NCBI GenBank assembly: GCA_023512015.1
Contig: JAIMAI010000023.1
Coordinates: 1 to 36,199 of the forward strand
Direction: 5' to 3'
DNA length: 36,199 bases
DNA from: Acidothermus sp.
GTDB taxonomy: Bacteria; Actinomycetota; Actinomycetes; Acidothermales; Acidothermaceae
Numbering within the stretch: position 1 is the stretch's first letter; each line of letters starts with the position of its first letter. A program made the position numbers and the translations under genes. Under the pieces are notes generated by a model. It did not search any database. It saw only the letters and a program-made list of their open reading frames with translations, and had not been told where the DNA came from. Shown here piece after piece: positions 25,475 to 32,854 of this stretch.

Positions 25475-26962
25475 CTACCGCGCCATTTCCGCCACGATGG
25501 CGCGGACGGCGGCATCCGCGCCGTCGGCGGCCAGCCGCGCGAGGTCGTCCCGCAACGCCGCCCGAAGGAGGGCGTCCCCAACGAGATCGTCGCCGAATAT
25601 CTCGCGGACGCCGAGCAACCGGGCGACCACGTCCGCCGCATCGTCCACCGCGGAGACCAGCGCCTCCAGCCGTGAGGCCATGGGGTCGTCGAGGACGCGC
25701 GGTGTGCCGACGTCGGTGACCGGCGTCCAGACCCACCGCATCCAGCCGGCGACGGCGAGCACGGCCCACCGCGGCAGCGCACCGGCCGCGCGGCGGTCTC
25801 GGATCGTCCCGAGAAGACGTTGCGGCAATTTCTGCGAACCATCGCTCGCGACCTGCAACGTGCGGTAGTGCAAACCCGGACTTGCGAACCGCTCCAGCAA
25901 ATCCTCGGCGTACGCCGCGAGATCCAGGCTCGGCGGCGGCTCGAAGCTTTTCGCGGCGTCCTGCGTCATCAAATTGCCTGCCGCAACGGCGAAATGGTCG
26001 CGGCTCATCGTTTCGGCGATGGTGTCGATTCCGGCGAGTGCGCCGAGATACCCCAACAGGGAATGCGCACCGTTGAGCATACGGAGTTTCGCCAGCTCGT
26101 ACGAGCGAACGTCGCTCACCAGAAGTGCCCCCGCATGCTCCCAGGCGGGCCTGCCGGCGGGAAATTCGTCTTCGATGACCCATTGGCGGAAAGGCTCCGC
26201 CACGACGACGGCTTCGTCGCGCAAACCGAGAAGGGCGGCGACCTCGTCACGATCGCGGGCGGTGGTGGCCGGCACGATGCGGTCGACCATGCAACTGGGA
26301 AAACTCACCGAGCTTTTCATCCACTCGCGCAGCTCATCGCCGTCCGGCAGCATTTCCACGAAATCATCGACGACGGTGGCGAGTGTCGCCCCGTTGTGCG
26401 GCAGGTTGTCACAGCAAAGGACGGCGATGGGTGCGCCGGACGTCGTCATACGCCGTTGCAGCCCGCGTACCAGCAATCCGACCACGGTTCGCGGCGGCCT
26501 CCCGGCGACGTCCGCGACCACTTCGGGATCGTCGCGACGCAGCCGACCGGTAGCAGGGTCGTGCCGATAGCCTTTCTCGGACACGGTGAGCGTGACGATG
26601 CGGATCGTCGGATCGCTGATCCGGGCGACTACCGCGTCCGGGTCGTTCGGGGCGACGAGCCACCCGCGCAACGGCGTCAGCACTCGCGCCCGGCTGCCAT
26701 CGGGCCCCCGCACCAGGAGCGAGTACAAGCCGTCTTGCGGGCCTACGGCATCGACGACCCGCGGGCTACGGGGACTTACCCCGCAAATTCCCCAATCCCC
26801 ACCGGCACGCGCCATCGCTTCCTCGGTGAAGTCGGCCTGGTGGGCGCGGTGGAAGGCTCCGAGACCGAGGTGCACGATGCCGACCCCGATACCACGAGGG
26901 TCGATCCGCGGCCGACTGGTGTGCGGGACCTCGCTCAGCGTCGACAAGCTGAGGCGTTTCAC
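25475..26962 (-). CDS. Mannitol dehydrogenase-family NAD-dependent oxidoreductase
   Basis: 495 residues. Long-chain polyol dehydrogenase/fructuronate reductase family. The N-terminal NAD domain has GVGIVHLGLGAFHRAHQADF and VTLTVSEKGYRHD. Then come the catalytic region VLCCDNLPHNG, SFPSCMVDRIVPAT, and the active-site helix ELAKLRMLNGAHSLLGYLG with the invariant Lys of K-L-R-x-L-N. Members reduce fructose, tagaturonate or fructuronate; the exact substrate is not decidable. GTG 26962 is preferred over an in-frame GTG at 26983: it has GGAG at 7-nt spacing and overlaps, as GTGA, the stop of a 35-codon ORF that itself overlaps iolB. It is the last gene of an iolB-headed operon; rnpB follows at once. 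Confidence 0.9.
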   Translation of the reverse strand: MKRLSLSTLSEVPHTSRPRIDPRGIGVGIVHLGLGAFHRAHQADFTEEAMARAGGDWGICGVSPRSPRVVDAVGPQDGLYSLLVRGPDGSRARVLTPLRGWLVAPNDPDAVVARISDPTIRIVTLTVSEKGYRHDPATGRLRRDDPEVVADVAGRPPRTVVGLLVRGLQRRMTTSGAPIAVLCCDNLPHNGATLATVVDDFVEMLPDGDELREWMKSSVSFPSCMVDRIVPATTARDRDEVAALLGLRDEAVVVAEPFRQWVIEDEFPAGRPAWEHAGALLVSDVRSYELAKLRMLNGAHSLLGYLGALAGIDTIAETMSRDHFAVAAGNLMTQDAAKSFEPPPSLDLAAYAEDLLERFASPGLHYRTLQVASDGSQKLPQRLLGTIRDRRAAGALPRWAVLAVAGWMRWVWTPVTDVGTPRVLDDPMASRLEALVSAVDDAADVVARLLGVREIFGDDLVGDALLRAALRDDLARLAADGADAAVRAIVAEMAR

Positions 26963-27066
26963 CCCACCGCTCCGAGCTGCCACGGCACGAATTCTTCGCC
27001 ACCGAATCCGAGCAGTTCACTTGCGGTCGGAGCCCCGGACGCGACGTCGATGACCGCAGCGGTCAT
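26959..27066 (-). CDS. 35-residue micro-ORF coupled to both neighbours
   Basis: ATG at 27066 overlaps the iolB stop (ATGA), and its TGA at 26961-26959 overlaps the GTG of the dehydrogenase gene (GTGA). The peptide runs MTAAVIDVASGAPTASELL then GFGGEEFVPWQLGAVG. It has no membrane segment or known motif. It fills the whole gap between iolB and the dehydrogenase with overlapping start/stop codons on both sides, which suggests it is translated, at least to hand ribosomes on. It could be a remnant of a lost gene or a true small protein. It has no good ribosome-binding site of its own. Confidence 0.5.
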   Translation of the reverse strand: MTAAVIDVASGAPTASELLGFGGEEFVPWQLGAVG

Positions 27067-27854
27067 CGGCTGCCGCCGCTTTGCTGGATCCACGCGTATC
27101 GCGGATCCAGGAAAGGAATCATTTGCCGACCCTCTCCGGCCATCACCCACAGGTAATACAGCGAATATCCCGGTGCGGCCACGACCGGGTGGTAACCGCT
27201 CCGAATCGCGGCGACGTCGCCGTCGCGCACCAGGAAAAGCTCCTCGCCGTCGTCGTCGTAGCGAATCTGGACGCCGAATCCCTCGGGCGGATCCACCTTG
27301 AAGAAATAGACCTCTTCAAGGCGCACCTCATCGGGTGGGGCCTGCCGGTCGTGCTTGTGCGGCGGATACGAGGACCAATTCCCCGGGGGGTTGATGGTCT
27401 CGCCGAGCAGCAGGCGTCCTGCCGCATGCTCGGGGCCCAAGATGGTACGCACGCTGCGTGACCAGTTCCCGCTGCCAACCTGGGCCAGGCGCTGGTCATT
27501 CGGGCCGATGATGCGGACGGGCGCCGCCTCTCCCCCGTCGAGGGGTGCCCACGTCTCGACCAGCTCCGTGGGAGTCCGCGCCATCAGTTCCACGCGCTCG
27601 CGAGGAGGCACATAGATCGCGTATCCGGGGCGTTCGAAAACGTCACGCCTGCCTCCTGCGACGCCGAGCATGCCGCCGTCGAGCCGCACCTCGACGACCC
27701 CCGAGAGGACGACGATGACCGACTCCTCCTCCCGGCACACGGCAAGACGCTGCCCAGGGCCGAGCTCCGCGGCTGCCAGCCCGATGTATTCGGTCTGCTC
27801 TCCGGGTGTGACCAATACTCTCTGGGTCGGCGAGTCGCCGGAAGCTGTGTCCAT
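27063..27854 (-). CDS. iolB: 5-deoxy-glucuronate isomerase family protein (IolB)
   Basis: 263 residues. IolB converts 5-deoxy-D-glucuronate to 2-deoxy-5-keto-D-gluconate in myo-inositol breakdown. It is a bicupin with the family block YPPHKHDRQAPPDEVRLEEVYFFKVDPPEGFGVQIRYDDD, supplying the metal-binding His, His and Glu, and then VRDGDVAAIRSGYHPVVAAPGYSLYYLWVMAG. Its length is usual for the family. No other inositol gene (iolA, C, D, E, G) is in the window. ATG 27854 sits 6 nt after a -10 with a perfect -35 and no ribosome-binding site, so the transcript should be leaderless. A role in uronate isomerisation rather than inositol breakdown is possible given the partner dehydrogenase. Confidence 0.9.
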   Translation of the reverse strand: MDTASGDSPTQRVLVTPGEQTEYIGLAAAELGPGQRLAVCREEESVIVVLSGVVEVRLDGGMLGVAGGRRDVFERPGYAIYVPPRERVELMARTPTELVETWAPLDGGEAAPVRIIGPNDQRLAQVGSGNWSRSVRTILGPEHAAGRLLLGETINPPGNWSSYPPHKHDRQAPPDEVRLEEVYFFKVDPPEGFGVQIRYDDDGEELFLVRDGDVAAIRSGYHPVVAAPGYSLYYLWVMAGEGRQMIPFLDPRYAWIQQSGGSR

Positions 27855-27860
27855 ACCCAC

Positions 27861-27889
27861 AGTCTGCAAACCTTTCCACAAGATGTCAA
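27861..27889 (-). promoter_or_regulatory. iolB promoter, consensus -35, leaderless
   Basis: TTGACA (27889-27884), a spacer of exactly 17 bp, and CAGACT (27866-27861); the ATG follows 6 nt later. It is the best-formed housekeeping-type promoter in the window. Confidence 0.8.
27865..27878 (-). promoter_or_regulatory. LacI/GalR-type operator in the iolB promoter
   Basis: TGGAAAGGTTTGCA lies in the spacer between -35 and -10. It matches the LacI/GalR-family palindrome TGnAAnCGnTTnCA at every fixed base except the central C, which is G. A repressor bound here would block RNA polymerase. The cognate regulator is not in the window. Confidence 0.6.
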
Positions 27890-28026
27890 GGCGCGATCTG
27901 TTGGGGACCTCGACCGCGCGGCAGACCTTTCGGCCACGAGAGAAAGACGGCCACGAACAAACGAAAAGGCAAAAAGAGAAAGACCTGAAGAGGGCAGACT
28001 CGCACGCGGCGGAGCTCAGCTTACGA

Positions 28027-29646
28027 TCAATGCAGGAGCGCGACGTCATCGTGAGCGGGATGTGACAGCCCCGCCGGTCCCGCGGCGAACGCCCGCAGCA
28101 GGTTGATGGTGACCGTCGTGACGACCGCCCGCCCTATCGCGCTGTTGCCCCGTGTGCACATCGGAGTGAGAGCGCAGACCCACGCGCTCGTGCCGGAGTC
28201 GAACCCCCCTGCCCCGCTCGGGGTCGTGTAGTACACGGTGTCCTGGAACGAAGCGCGACCGTGGCAGACGACCGGAGAGTGGAAGAGCACTTCCATGGGC
28301 CGGGGCGTTGGAACCGAGAGGTCGACCGCGTCGAATTCCTGACCGGCCAGACCGGGCAGGTTCGTACCCGGAATGACGGAAGTCCCGGCGAACAGCCAAC
28401 TGGAGGAGTCGAAAACGCGCATCGGAGCGTGCACCGGATTGCACTGGTAAAACGCGCCGGTGAGCACACTCTCCGGCCGGGGGTCCGGGCCGTCGCGCCA
28501 CTGATAGGTGGCCTCGGAGGGATCGATGCGGTTCATCGGGTCGAGCGCGCCGTCCTTGTAATCGATTTCGAGACGGTCGGGTCCGAGCGGCGTCGGCGCC
28601 AGACGAATATGGCGGTAGATAGCATTCGCCCCGAGAAACGCGACATTCATCCCGAATGAATCACGGTCACGCTCGACCTCATCGCGCATCGCCTGTGACC
28701 AGTACTCGTCATGCCCCAGCGATATCAACGCTCGCGCACCGTCGAGCACATGAGGATCGGCGTCCAAGTCGGTGTCGGTGACATACGCCACCGGCAAATC
28801 CAGGCGCTCCGCCAGCGCTACCACCGGCAATTCATTGCCGTAGAAATCCCCCGAGCCGCCGCCGTAGTCGATCGGCCGGTCGAAGGAAACCGCGTAGGAA
28901 CGACTCGCATACGAGCCATCCGGGCCGTGATACAGGCTGTACCCGCCGTAGGCGTTGTAGGCCTGCCACGTCGTCACCGCATTGAGCAGCACGATGTCGC
29001 CGGCCGTGCTCGCCGAGCGTACGGTGAGCGGAATCCAACGGCCGTGGCCCGCCGGATCCTGGAGCAAGAAAAGATAATCCCCGGGAAACCACCCTGAGGT
29101 GTCGACCGTCAGGCTCGGATGCCAATTCGCGTCGCTCACCGTCCGGGTTGCGGCGATGAATTGCCCGGCCGGCTGATGCACCGCATAGGTGGGAGGAAAC
29201 GTCGCCACGAGATGGCCCTCGGCCCCGCCGTACCACCCCATGCGAAAAGCGAAGACCCGCACCGGAGCGGCGTCCGAGCGAATGTACAAATGGACGCTCT
29301 CCCCCGGCCGCACACTGACGCGGTCGGCGAACCCCTCCACCGGTGAGGAAGGCGCGAACGACACCCCCGCGCCCCACGCCGACGTCCCCGCACCGGATTC
29401 CGCCCGCGCGATCACCGCCGTTTCCGCTTCCGAGGAGCCGGCGCCGTGCTGCGCGAGCTCGGGACGACCGCTCGGCGACGCAGCTCCAAAGCGTCCGAGC
29501 CGAGGGACGGCGGAACGGCCCGGCAGCACGACCGGGGTGTGCCCACGATGCCGCCACGGCGAGACGGTCAGGCCTGCGATCACCAAGCCACTCGCCGCGA
29601 GCACTGCGGCAAGCGCCGTCCCCCACCGGGGAAACCGTCGCACCAT
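28027..29646 (-). CDS. N,N-dimethylformamidase beta-subunit-like exported protein
   Basis: 539 residues. An N-terminal signal or anchor (WGTALAAVLAASGLVIAGLTV, after basic MVRRFPR) is followed by a low-complexity stretch to about 90. A beta-sandwich-like part (SVRPGESVHLYIRSDAAPVRVFAFRMGWYGG) comes next, and then the large domain found in dimethylformamidase large-subunit-like proteins: NAVTTWQAYNAYGGYSLY, SFDRPIDYGGGSGDFYGNELPVVALAERLDLPVAYVTDTDLD, and LISLGHDEYWSQAMRDEVE. The GHDEYWS motif is the family hallmark. The known amidase is cytosolic, so an exported form implies another, perhaps polysaccharide- or amide-directed, function. The ATG has an extended GAGGTGATC ribosome-binding site. 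It is divergent, by 16 bp, from the SLC13-type gene. Confidence 0.8.
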   Translation of the reverse strand: MVRRFPRWGTALAAVLAASGLVIAGLTVSPWRHRGHTPVVLPGRSAVPRLGRFGAASPSGRPELAQHGAGSSEAETAVIARAESGAGTSAWGAGVSFAPSSPVEGFADRVSVRPGESVHLYIRSDAAPVRVFAFRMGWYGGAEGHLVATFPPTYAVHQPAGQFIAATRTVSDANWHPSLTVDTSGWFPGDYLFLLQDPAGHGRWIPLTVRSASTAGDIVLLNAVTTWQAYNAYGGYSLYHGPDGSYASRSYAVSFDRPIDYGGGSGDFYGNELPVVALAERLDLPVAYVTDTDLDADPHVLDGARALISLGHDEYWSQAMRDEVERDRDSFGMNVAFLGANAIYRHIRLAPTPLGPDRLEIDYKDGALDPMNRIDPSEATYQWRDGPDPRPESVLTGAFYQCNPVHAPMRVFDSSSWLFAGTSVIPGTNLPGLAGQEFDAVDLSVPTPRPMEVLFHSPVVCHGRASFQDTVYYTTPSGAGGFDSGTSAWVCALTPMCTRGNSAIGRAVVTTVTINLLRAFAAGPAGLSHPAHDDVALLH

Positions 29647-29650
29647 CCGT

Positions 29651-29660
29651 TGATCACCTC
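29651..29660 (-). promoter_or_regulatory. Extended ribosome-binding site deciding the minus-strand start
   Basis: GAGGTGATCA on the minus strand is complementary to the 16S 3' end over about nine bases. It lies 4 nt before ATG 29646 and fixes that start, although only 16 bp separate it from the divergent ATG at 29663. Confidence 0.75.
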
Positions 29661-29662
29661 AG

Positions 29663-30883
29663 ATGGGAGGATCGAGGACGGCGGCCGCCGGACCCGCCCC
29701 GGGCCGGCGTCCGAAGCGCCGTCGACCGAAAGGGCGTGGTCCGGTGTGGCTGCTCGCCATCCTCGCGGGAGGGTTGTGCGTCGCCACCGGGGCTTTGCCG
29801 TGGCATGACGCATTGGCAACCACGCAACGCGTCGGGCCCATCCTCGGGTTCCTCGCCGCCATCACGGTGGTCGCCGAACTTGCCGACGCTGCCGCGGTTT
29901 TCGACGTCGCGGCGGTCGGGGCCGCCCGTGTCGCCCGGCGCCGCACGCCCCTGCTCTTCGCCCTCATCGTCGTCCTGGGCGCCGTCACCACCATCGTGTT
30001 GAGCCTGGACACCACGGCGGTCCTGCTCACCCCGGTGGTGTTGGCCCTCGCCGACCGGCTGGAACTGCCCGCAGAACCTTTCGCGATGACCACGGTCTGG
30101 TTGGCCAACACCGCCAGCCTGCTGCTCCCCGTCTCCAACCTGACGAACCTGCTGGCGGTCGATCAGCTTCACCTCTCGGCCGTCGGTTTCGCCGCGCGCA
30201 TGTGGCTGCCCGCACTGGTCGCGATCGCCGCCACCACAGTGACGATCACTTTGGCGTATCGGCGCGAACTCGGCGGCCGATTCGCCGAGCCTCGCCCCGT
30301 CGAGATCGCCGACCCGCTGCTCCTGCGCATCGCGGCCGGGGTCTGCCTCGGCGTGATCCCGCTGTTCGTGCTGGACGTCCCGGTATGGGCTGTCGCGACC
30401 GGCGGCGCGGCCATCCTGGTGGCGGCTTTCGCGGTCCGGCGCCGCAAGGCGCTGCGGTTCGGCCTCCTTCCGTGGCGGCTGGTGCTGCTGGTCGAGGGGC
30501 TCTTTCTCGTGATCGCCACCCTCGGTATCCACGGCCTGGACACGGCGCTGGCGCACCTCGCGGGCACGTCGTCGTCCGATCTCGGCGTGCTGCGGACGGC
30601 GGCCACCAGCGCGGTCGCGAGCAACGTGGTCAACAACCTCCCGAGTTATCTCGCCTTGGAGCGGGTGGCGGACGGCGACCCCGGCCGCCTCCTCGGGCTA
30701 TTGCTCGGCACCAACCTCGGCCCGCTGATCACCCTGTGGGGGTCGCTGGCGACCTTGCTGTGGCGGGAGCGGTGCCGCGCCCGGGGGCTCGACATCTCGG
30801 CGGGACGGTTCGCCCGGCTCGGCCTGCTGGGCGTCCCGCCGATGCTGCTCGCGAGCTGGGCTGCGCTCAACGTGCTTCGCTGA
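29663..30883 (+). CDS. ArsB/SLC13-type membrane carrier
   Basis: 406 residues. A basic N-terminus (RRPKRRRPKGRG) precedes about ten to eleven hydrophobic helices. The ion-transporter-superfamily pattern of repeated halves is seen in VVLGAVTTIVLSLDTTAVLLTPVVLALADRL with the helix-hairpin D-T-T-A, NTASLLLPVSNLTNLLAVDQL, and in the second half SAVASNVVNNLPSYLALE and LGTNLGPLITLWGSLATLLW. These N-x-x-N and G-T-N-x-G motifs are shared by ArsB and other SLC13-like carriers. Arsenite or dicarboxylate are possible substrates; no ars genes are nearby. The start is uncertain: ATG 29663 has no ribosome-binding site, while GTG 29744 has AAAGGG upstream. The 3' end overlaps the RNase H gene by 17 bp, convergently. 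Confidence 0.85.
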   Translation: MGGSRTAAAGPAPGRRPKRRRPKGRGPVWLLAILAGGLCVATGALPWHDALATTQRVGPILGFLAAITVVAELADAAAVFDVAAVGAARVARRRTPLLFALIVVLGAVTTIVLSLDTTAVLLTPVVLALADRLELPAEPFAMTTVWLANTASLLLPVSNLTNLLAVDQLHLSAVGFAARMWLPALVAIAATTVTITLAYRRELGGRFAEPRPVEIADPLLLRIAAGVCLGVIPLFVLDVPVWAVATGGAAILVAAFAVRRRKALRFGLLPWRLVLLVEGLFLVIATLGIHGLDTALAHLAGTSSSDLGVLRTAATSAVASNVVNNLPSYLALERVADGDPGRLLGLLLGTNLGPLITLWGSLATLLWRERCRARGLDISAGRFARLGLLGVPPMLLASWAALNVLR

Positions 30884-32114
30884 CATCGCGGACGGCGAGA
30901 TGTGCGGTGTCGTCGAAACACCGCAGCACGGTGACGCCGTCCTCGTAGTAATCGATTTCGGTGATGCTCGCCGGCTCGACGTGGAGCCGGTAAATCGACG
31001 CGACCGGGGCGGCGAGGGCATTCGCCACGAACATCGCGATCGGGCGGGAATGCGTCACCACGCAGACGGTCCGCCCCCGGTTGCGGTTGACGATGCGGGA
31101 CGCGACCGCACTGATCCGTAGCCGCAGCTCGTCGTAACTTTCCCCATTCGGCGGGGAAATCGCGGTGTCGGCGAGCCACAACGCCAGTTCCCGCGGCCAG
31201 CGCTGCTCGACCACCGCGAAGGTGAGCCCCTCCCACAGGCCGAAGTCCACTTCCCGCAGGTCGTCGTCGACCGCCACCGGAAGTTCCACGGCCTCGGCGA
31301 TCGCCGCAGCGGTCTGACGGCACCGCGCCAGCGGAGAGGAGACGATGACCTCGATGTCGCCGCGGCTCCGCAAGCGCTCGGCGAGGGCGGCGGCCTGGCG
31401 TCGGCCCTGCTCGACGAGCGGCGGGTCGCCGGTGCCGGAGAACCGCTTCTCCAAGGTGAACGACGTGACGCCGTGTCGCACCAGGACGAGCCGGGTGTGA
31501 GCGGGGGCCGGCATCCAGCCGGCGATGCGGTTGGGGATTTCGTGCACCTCGTAGGCGCCAACCACCCCGACCGTTGCCTCCTTGGCGCCCGCTCGGCGCG
31601 ACGACCCGGCGGCCGAGGCGGTGCCGGCGACCGAGGCGGTGTCGGCGGCCGCACCGGTGCCGGCGTCCATGGCTGCGTTGGCCAACCGGTCGGCGTGAGC
31701 GTTGGCTTCGCGCGGCACCCAGGTGAACGTGACTTTGGGAAACCGGGAGATCAGCCGGGCGGCTTCGCCGGCCAACGGACGCAGATCGGGGTGTTTTACC
31801 TGCCAGCGCCCGGTCATCTGTTCGACGAGGAGCCGTGAGTCGAGCCGTACCTCGACCTCTGCCGCCGGGTCGATGTCCGCGGCGGCTTGCAAGCCTGCGA
31901 TCAAGCCGCGGTATTCGGCGACGTTGTTGGTCGCCACGCCCAGGAATCCGGACCGCTCGGCCAGCACTTCCCGGGTCGCGGCGTCGCGGACGACGGCCCC
32001 GAAGCCCGCCGGTCCCGGGTTCCCCCGCGCTCCGCCGTCCGCTTCGACGATGAGACGCCGGGCGGCGGCGCGGCCGACCGGGGCGGCGCCGGGCAGGGTG
32101 CGGCCGGTGCTCAC
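30867..32114 (-). CDS. Bifunctional RNase H type I / histidine phosphatase
   Basis: 415 residues, like M. tuberculosis Rv2228c. The N-terminal RNase H domain has all four metal ligands: D26 (EADGGARGNPGPAG), E68 (NNVAEYRGL), D92 (LDSRLLVEQM), D142 (ANAHADRLAN). A linker of about 40 residues, partly from an 18-bp repeat, leads to the C-terminal phosphoglycerate-mutase-like domain with LVRHG (catalytic H214), SSPLARCRQTA, and VTHSRP (H355). In mycobacteria this phosphatase half acts as an alpha-ribazole or acid phosphatase, while the first half removes RNA from RNA/DNA hybrids. GTG 32114 overlaps the stop of the zinc-ribbon gene (GTGA), so translation is coupled. Confidence 0.94.
   Translation of the reverse strand: MSTGRTLPGAAPVGRAAARRLIVEADGGARGNPGPAGFGAVVRDAATREVLAERSGFLGVATNNVAEYRGLIAGLQAAADIDPAAEVEVRLDSRLLVEQMTGRWQVKHPDLRPLAGEAARLISRFPKVTFTWVPREANAHADRLANAAMDAGTGAAADTASVAGTASAAGSSRRAGAKEATVGVVGAYEVHEIPNRIAGWMPAPAHTRLVLVRHGVTSFTLEKRFSGTGDPPLVEQGRRQAAALAERLRSRGDIEVIVSSPLARCRQTAAAIAEAVELPVAVDDDLREVDFGLWEGLTFAVVEQRWPRELALWLADTAISPPNGESYDELRLRISAVASRIVNRNRGRTVCVVTHSRPIAMFVANALAAPVASIYRLHVEPASITEIDYYEDGVTVLRCFDDTAHLAVRDVSEAR
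31613..31666. repeat. Three 18-bp tandem repeats in the RNase H linker
   Basis: Units at 31613-31630, 31631-31648 and 31649-31666 share the core CCGAGGCGGTGCCGGCGA, with increasing divergence. They code for Ala/Thr/Ser/Gly hexapeptides in the linker between the two domains, so copy-number change would only alter linker length. Confidence 0.75.
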
Positions 32115-32854
32115 AGCCCGGACTCGGGGGTGCGGATCAAGATGCGCCCGCACTCCTCGCAACGCACGACGTCATCGGGGTCGGCGGCGCGAATGCGGGC
32201 GAGGTCGGCGGGATTCAACGTGAGGTGGCACCCCTCGCAGCGTCCGCGATGCAGGGCCGCCGCGCCGATCCCCCCCGACGAAGCGCGCAGCCGCTCGTAG
32301 AGCGTCATTAGCTCGGCCGGGATCTCGGGAACCAGGCTTCGGCGGGCCGCGGTGGTGGCGGCCTCCTCCCGTTCGATCTCCGCCAGTGCCGCGTCCCGAC
32401 GCGCCAACAGGGCGGCGCGTTCCTCGGTGAGCTTGGCCGATTCGGCCTCCAGCGTTTCGATTTCGGTTTGCAGCGCCTCCCGTTTCTCCATGATTTCGAG
32501 GACGGCGTCTTCCAGTTCGCCGCGCCGACGTTCCAGGGAGGCGATTTCGGATTGGAGGTTCTCCAGCTCCTTGGGGGAGGCGACGTCGCCGGCGTCCAAT
32601 CGCTGCTGGTCGCGACGGGCCCGGGCGCGGACCGTCTCCACGTCCGCTTCGACCTTCGCCTGTTCTCGCGCGAGGTCGCCGTCGGCCGTGCGGGCAGCGA
32701 CCAGGGAATCGTGGATTTCCTGCAGACGCCGTTCGACGTCCTCGATCGCGCCGATCTCCGGGAGGGTGCGACGGCGGTGAGCCAGTCGATCCAACGTCGT
32801 GTCGAGGGATTGCACCTCGAGGAGCCGAGCCTGGGTCGCGGGGTCGACTTTCAG
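32111..32854 (-). CDS. C4-type zinc-ribbon coiled-coil protein, apparent CTG start
   Basis: 247 residues, like actinobacterial Rv2229c-type proteins. A long alpha-helical hairpin (about 5-175, heptad-rich and Glu/Arg/Ala-rich, for example LENLQSEIASLERRRGELEDAVLE) precedes a zinc ribbon with C206, C209, C232 and C235 (CEGC and CEEC). Its role is unknown; it may organise nucleic acid. The homologous N-terminus (M-K-x-D-P-x-x-Q-x-R-L-L) begins at a CTG codon at 32854. That CTG overlaps the Nif3 stop as CTGA and has AAGGAGG at normal distance, and no ATG, GTG or TTG is available there. The next gene overlaps its own stop. Confidence 0.88.
   Translation of the reverse strand: MKVDPATQARLLEVQSLDTTLDRLAHRRRTLPEIGAIEDVERRLQEIHDSLVAARTADGDLAREQAKVEADVETVRARARRDQQRLDAGDVASPKELENLQSEIASLERRRGELEDAVLEIMEKREALQTEIETLEAESAKLTEERAALLARRDAALAEIEREEAATTAARRSLVPEIPAELMTLYERLRASSGGIGAAALHRGRCEGCHLTLNPADLARIRAADPDDVVRCEECGRILIRTPESGL

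Noticed and set aside
24875-25842. Plus- and minus-strand ORFs across 24989-25398
   Set aside because: They run through a segment that folds as RNase P RNA with all conserved blocks, so they are not coding.
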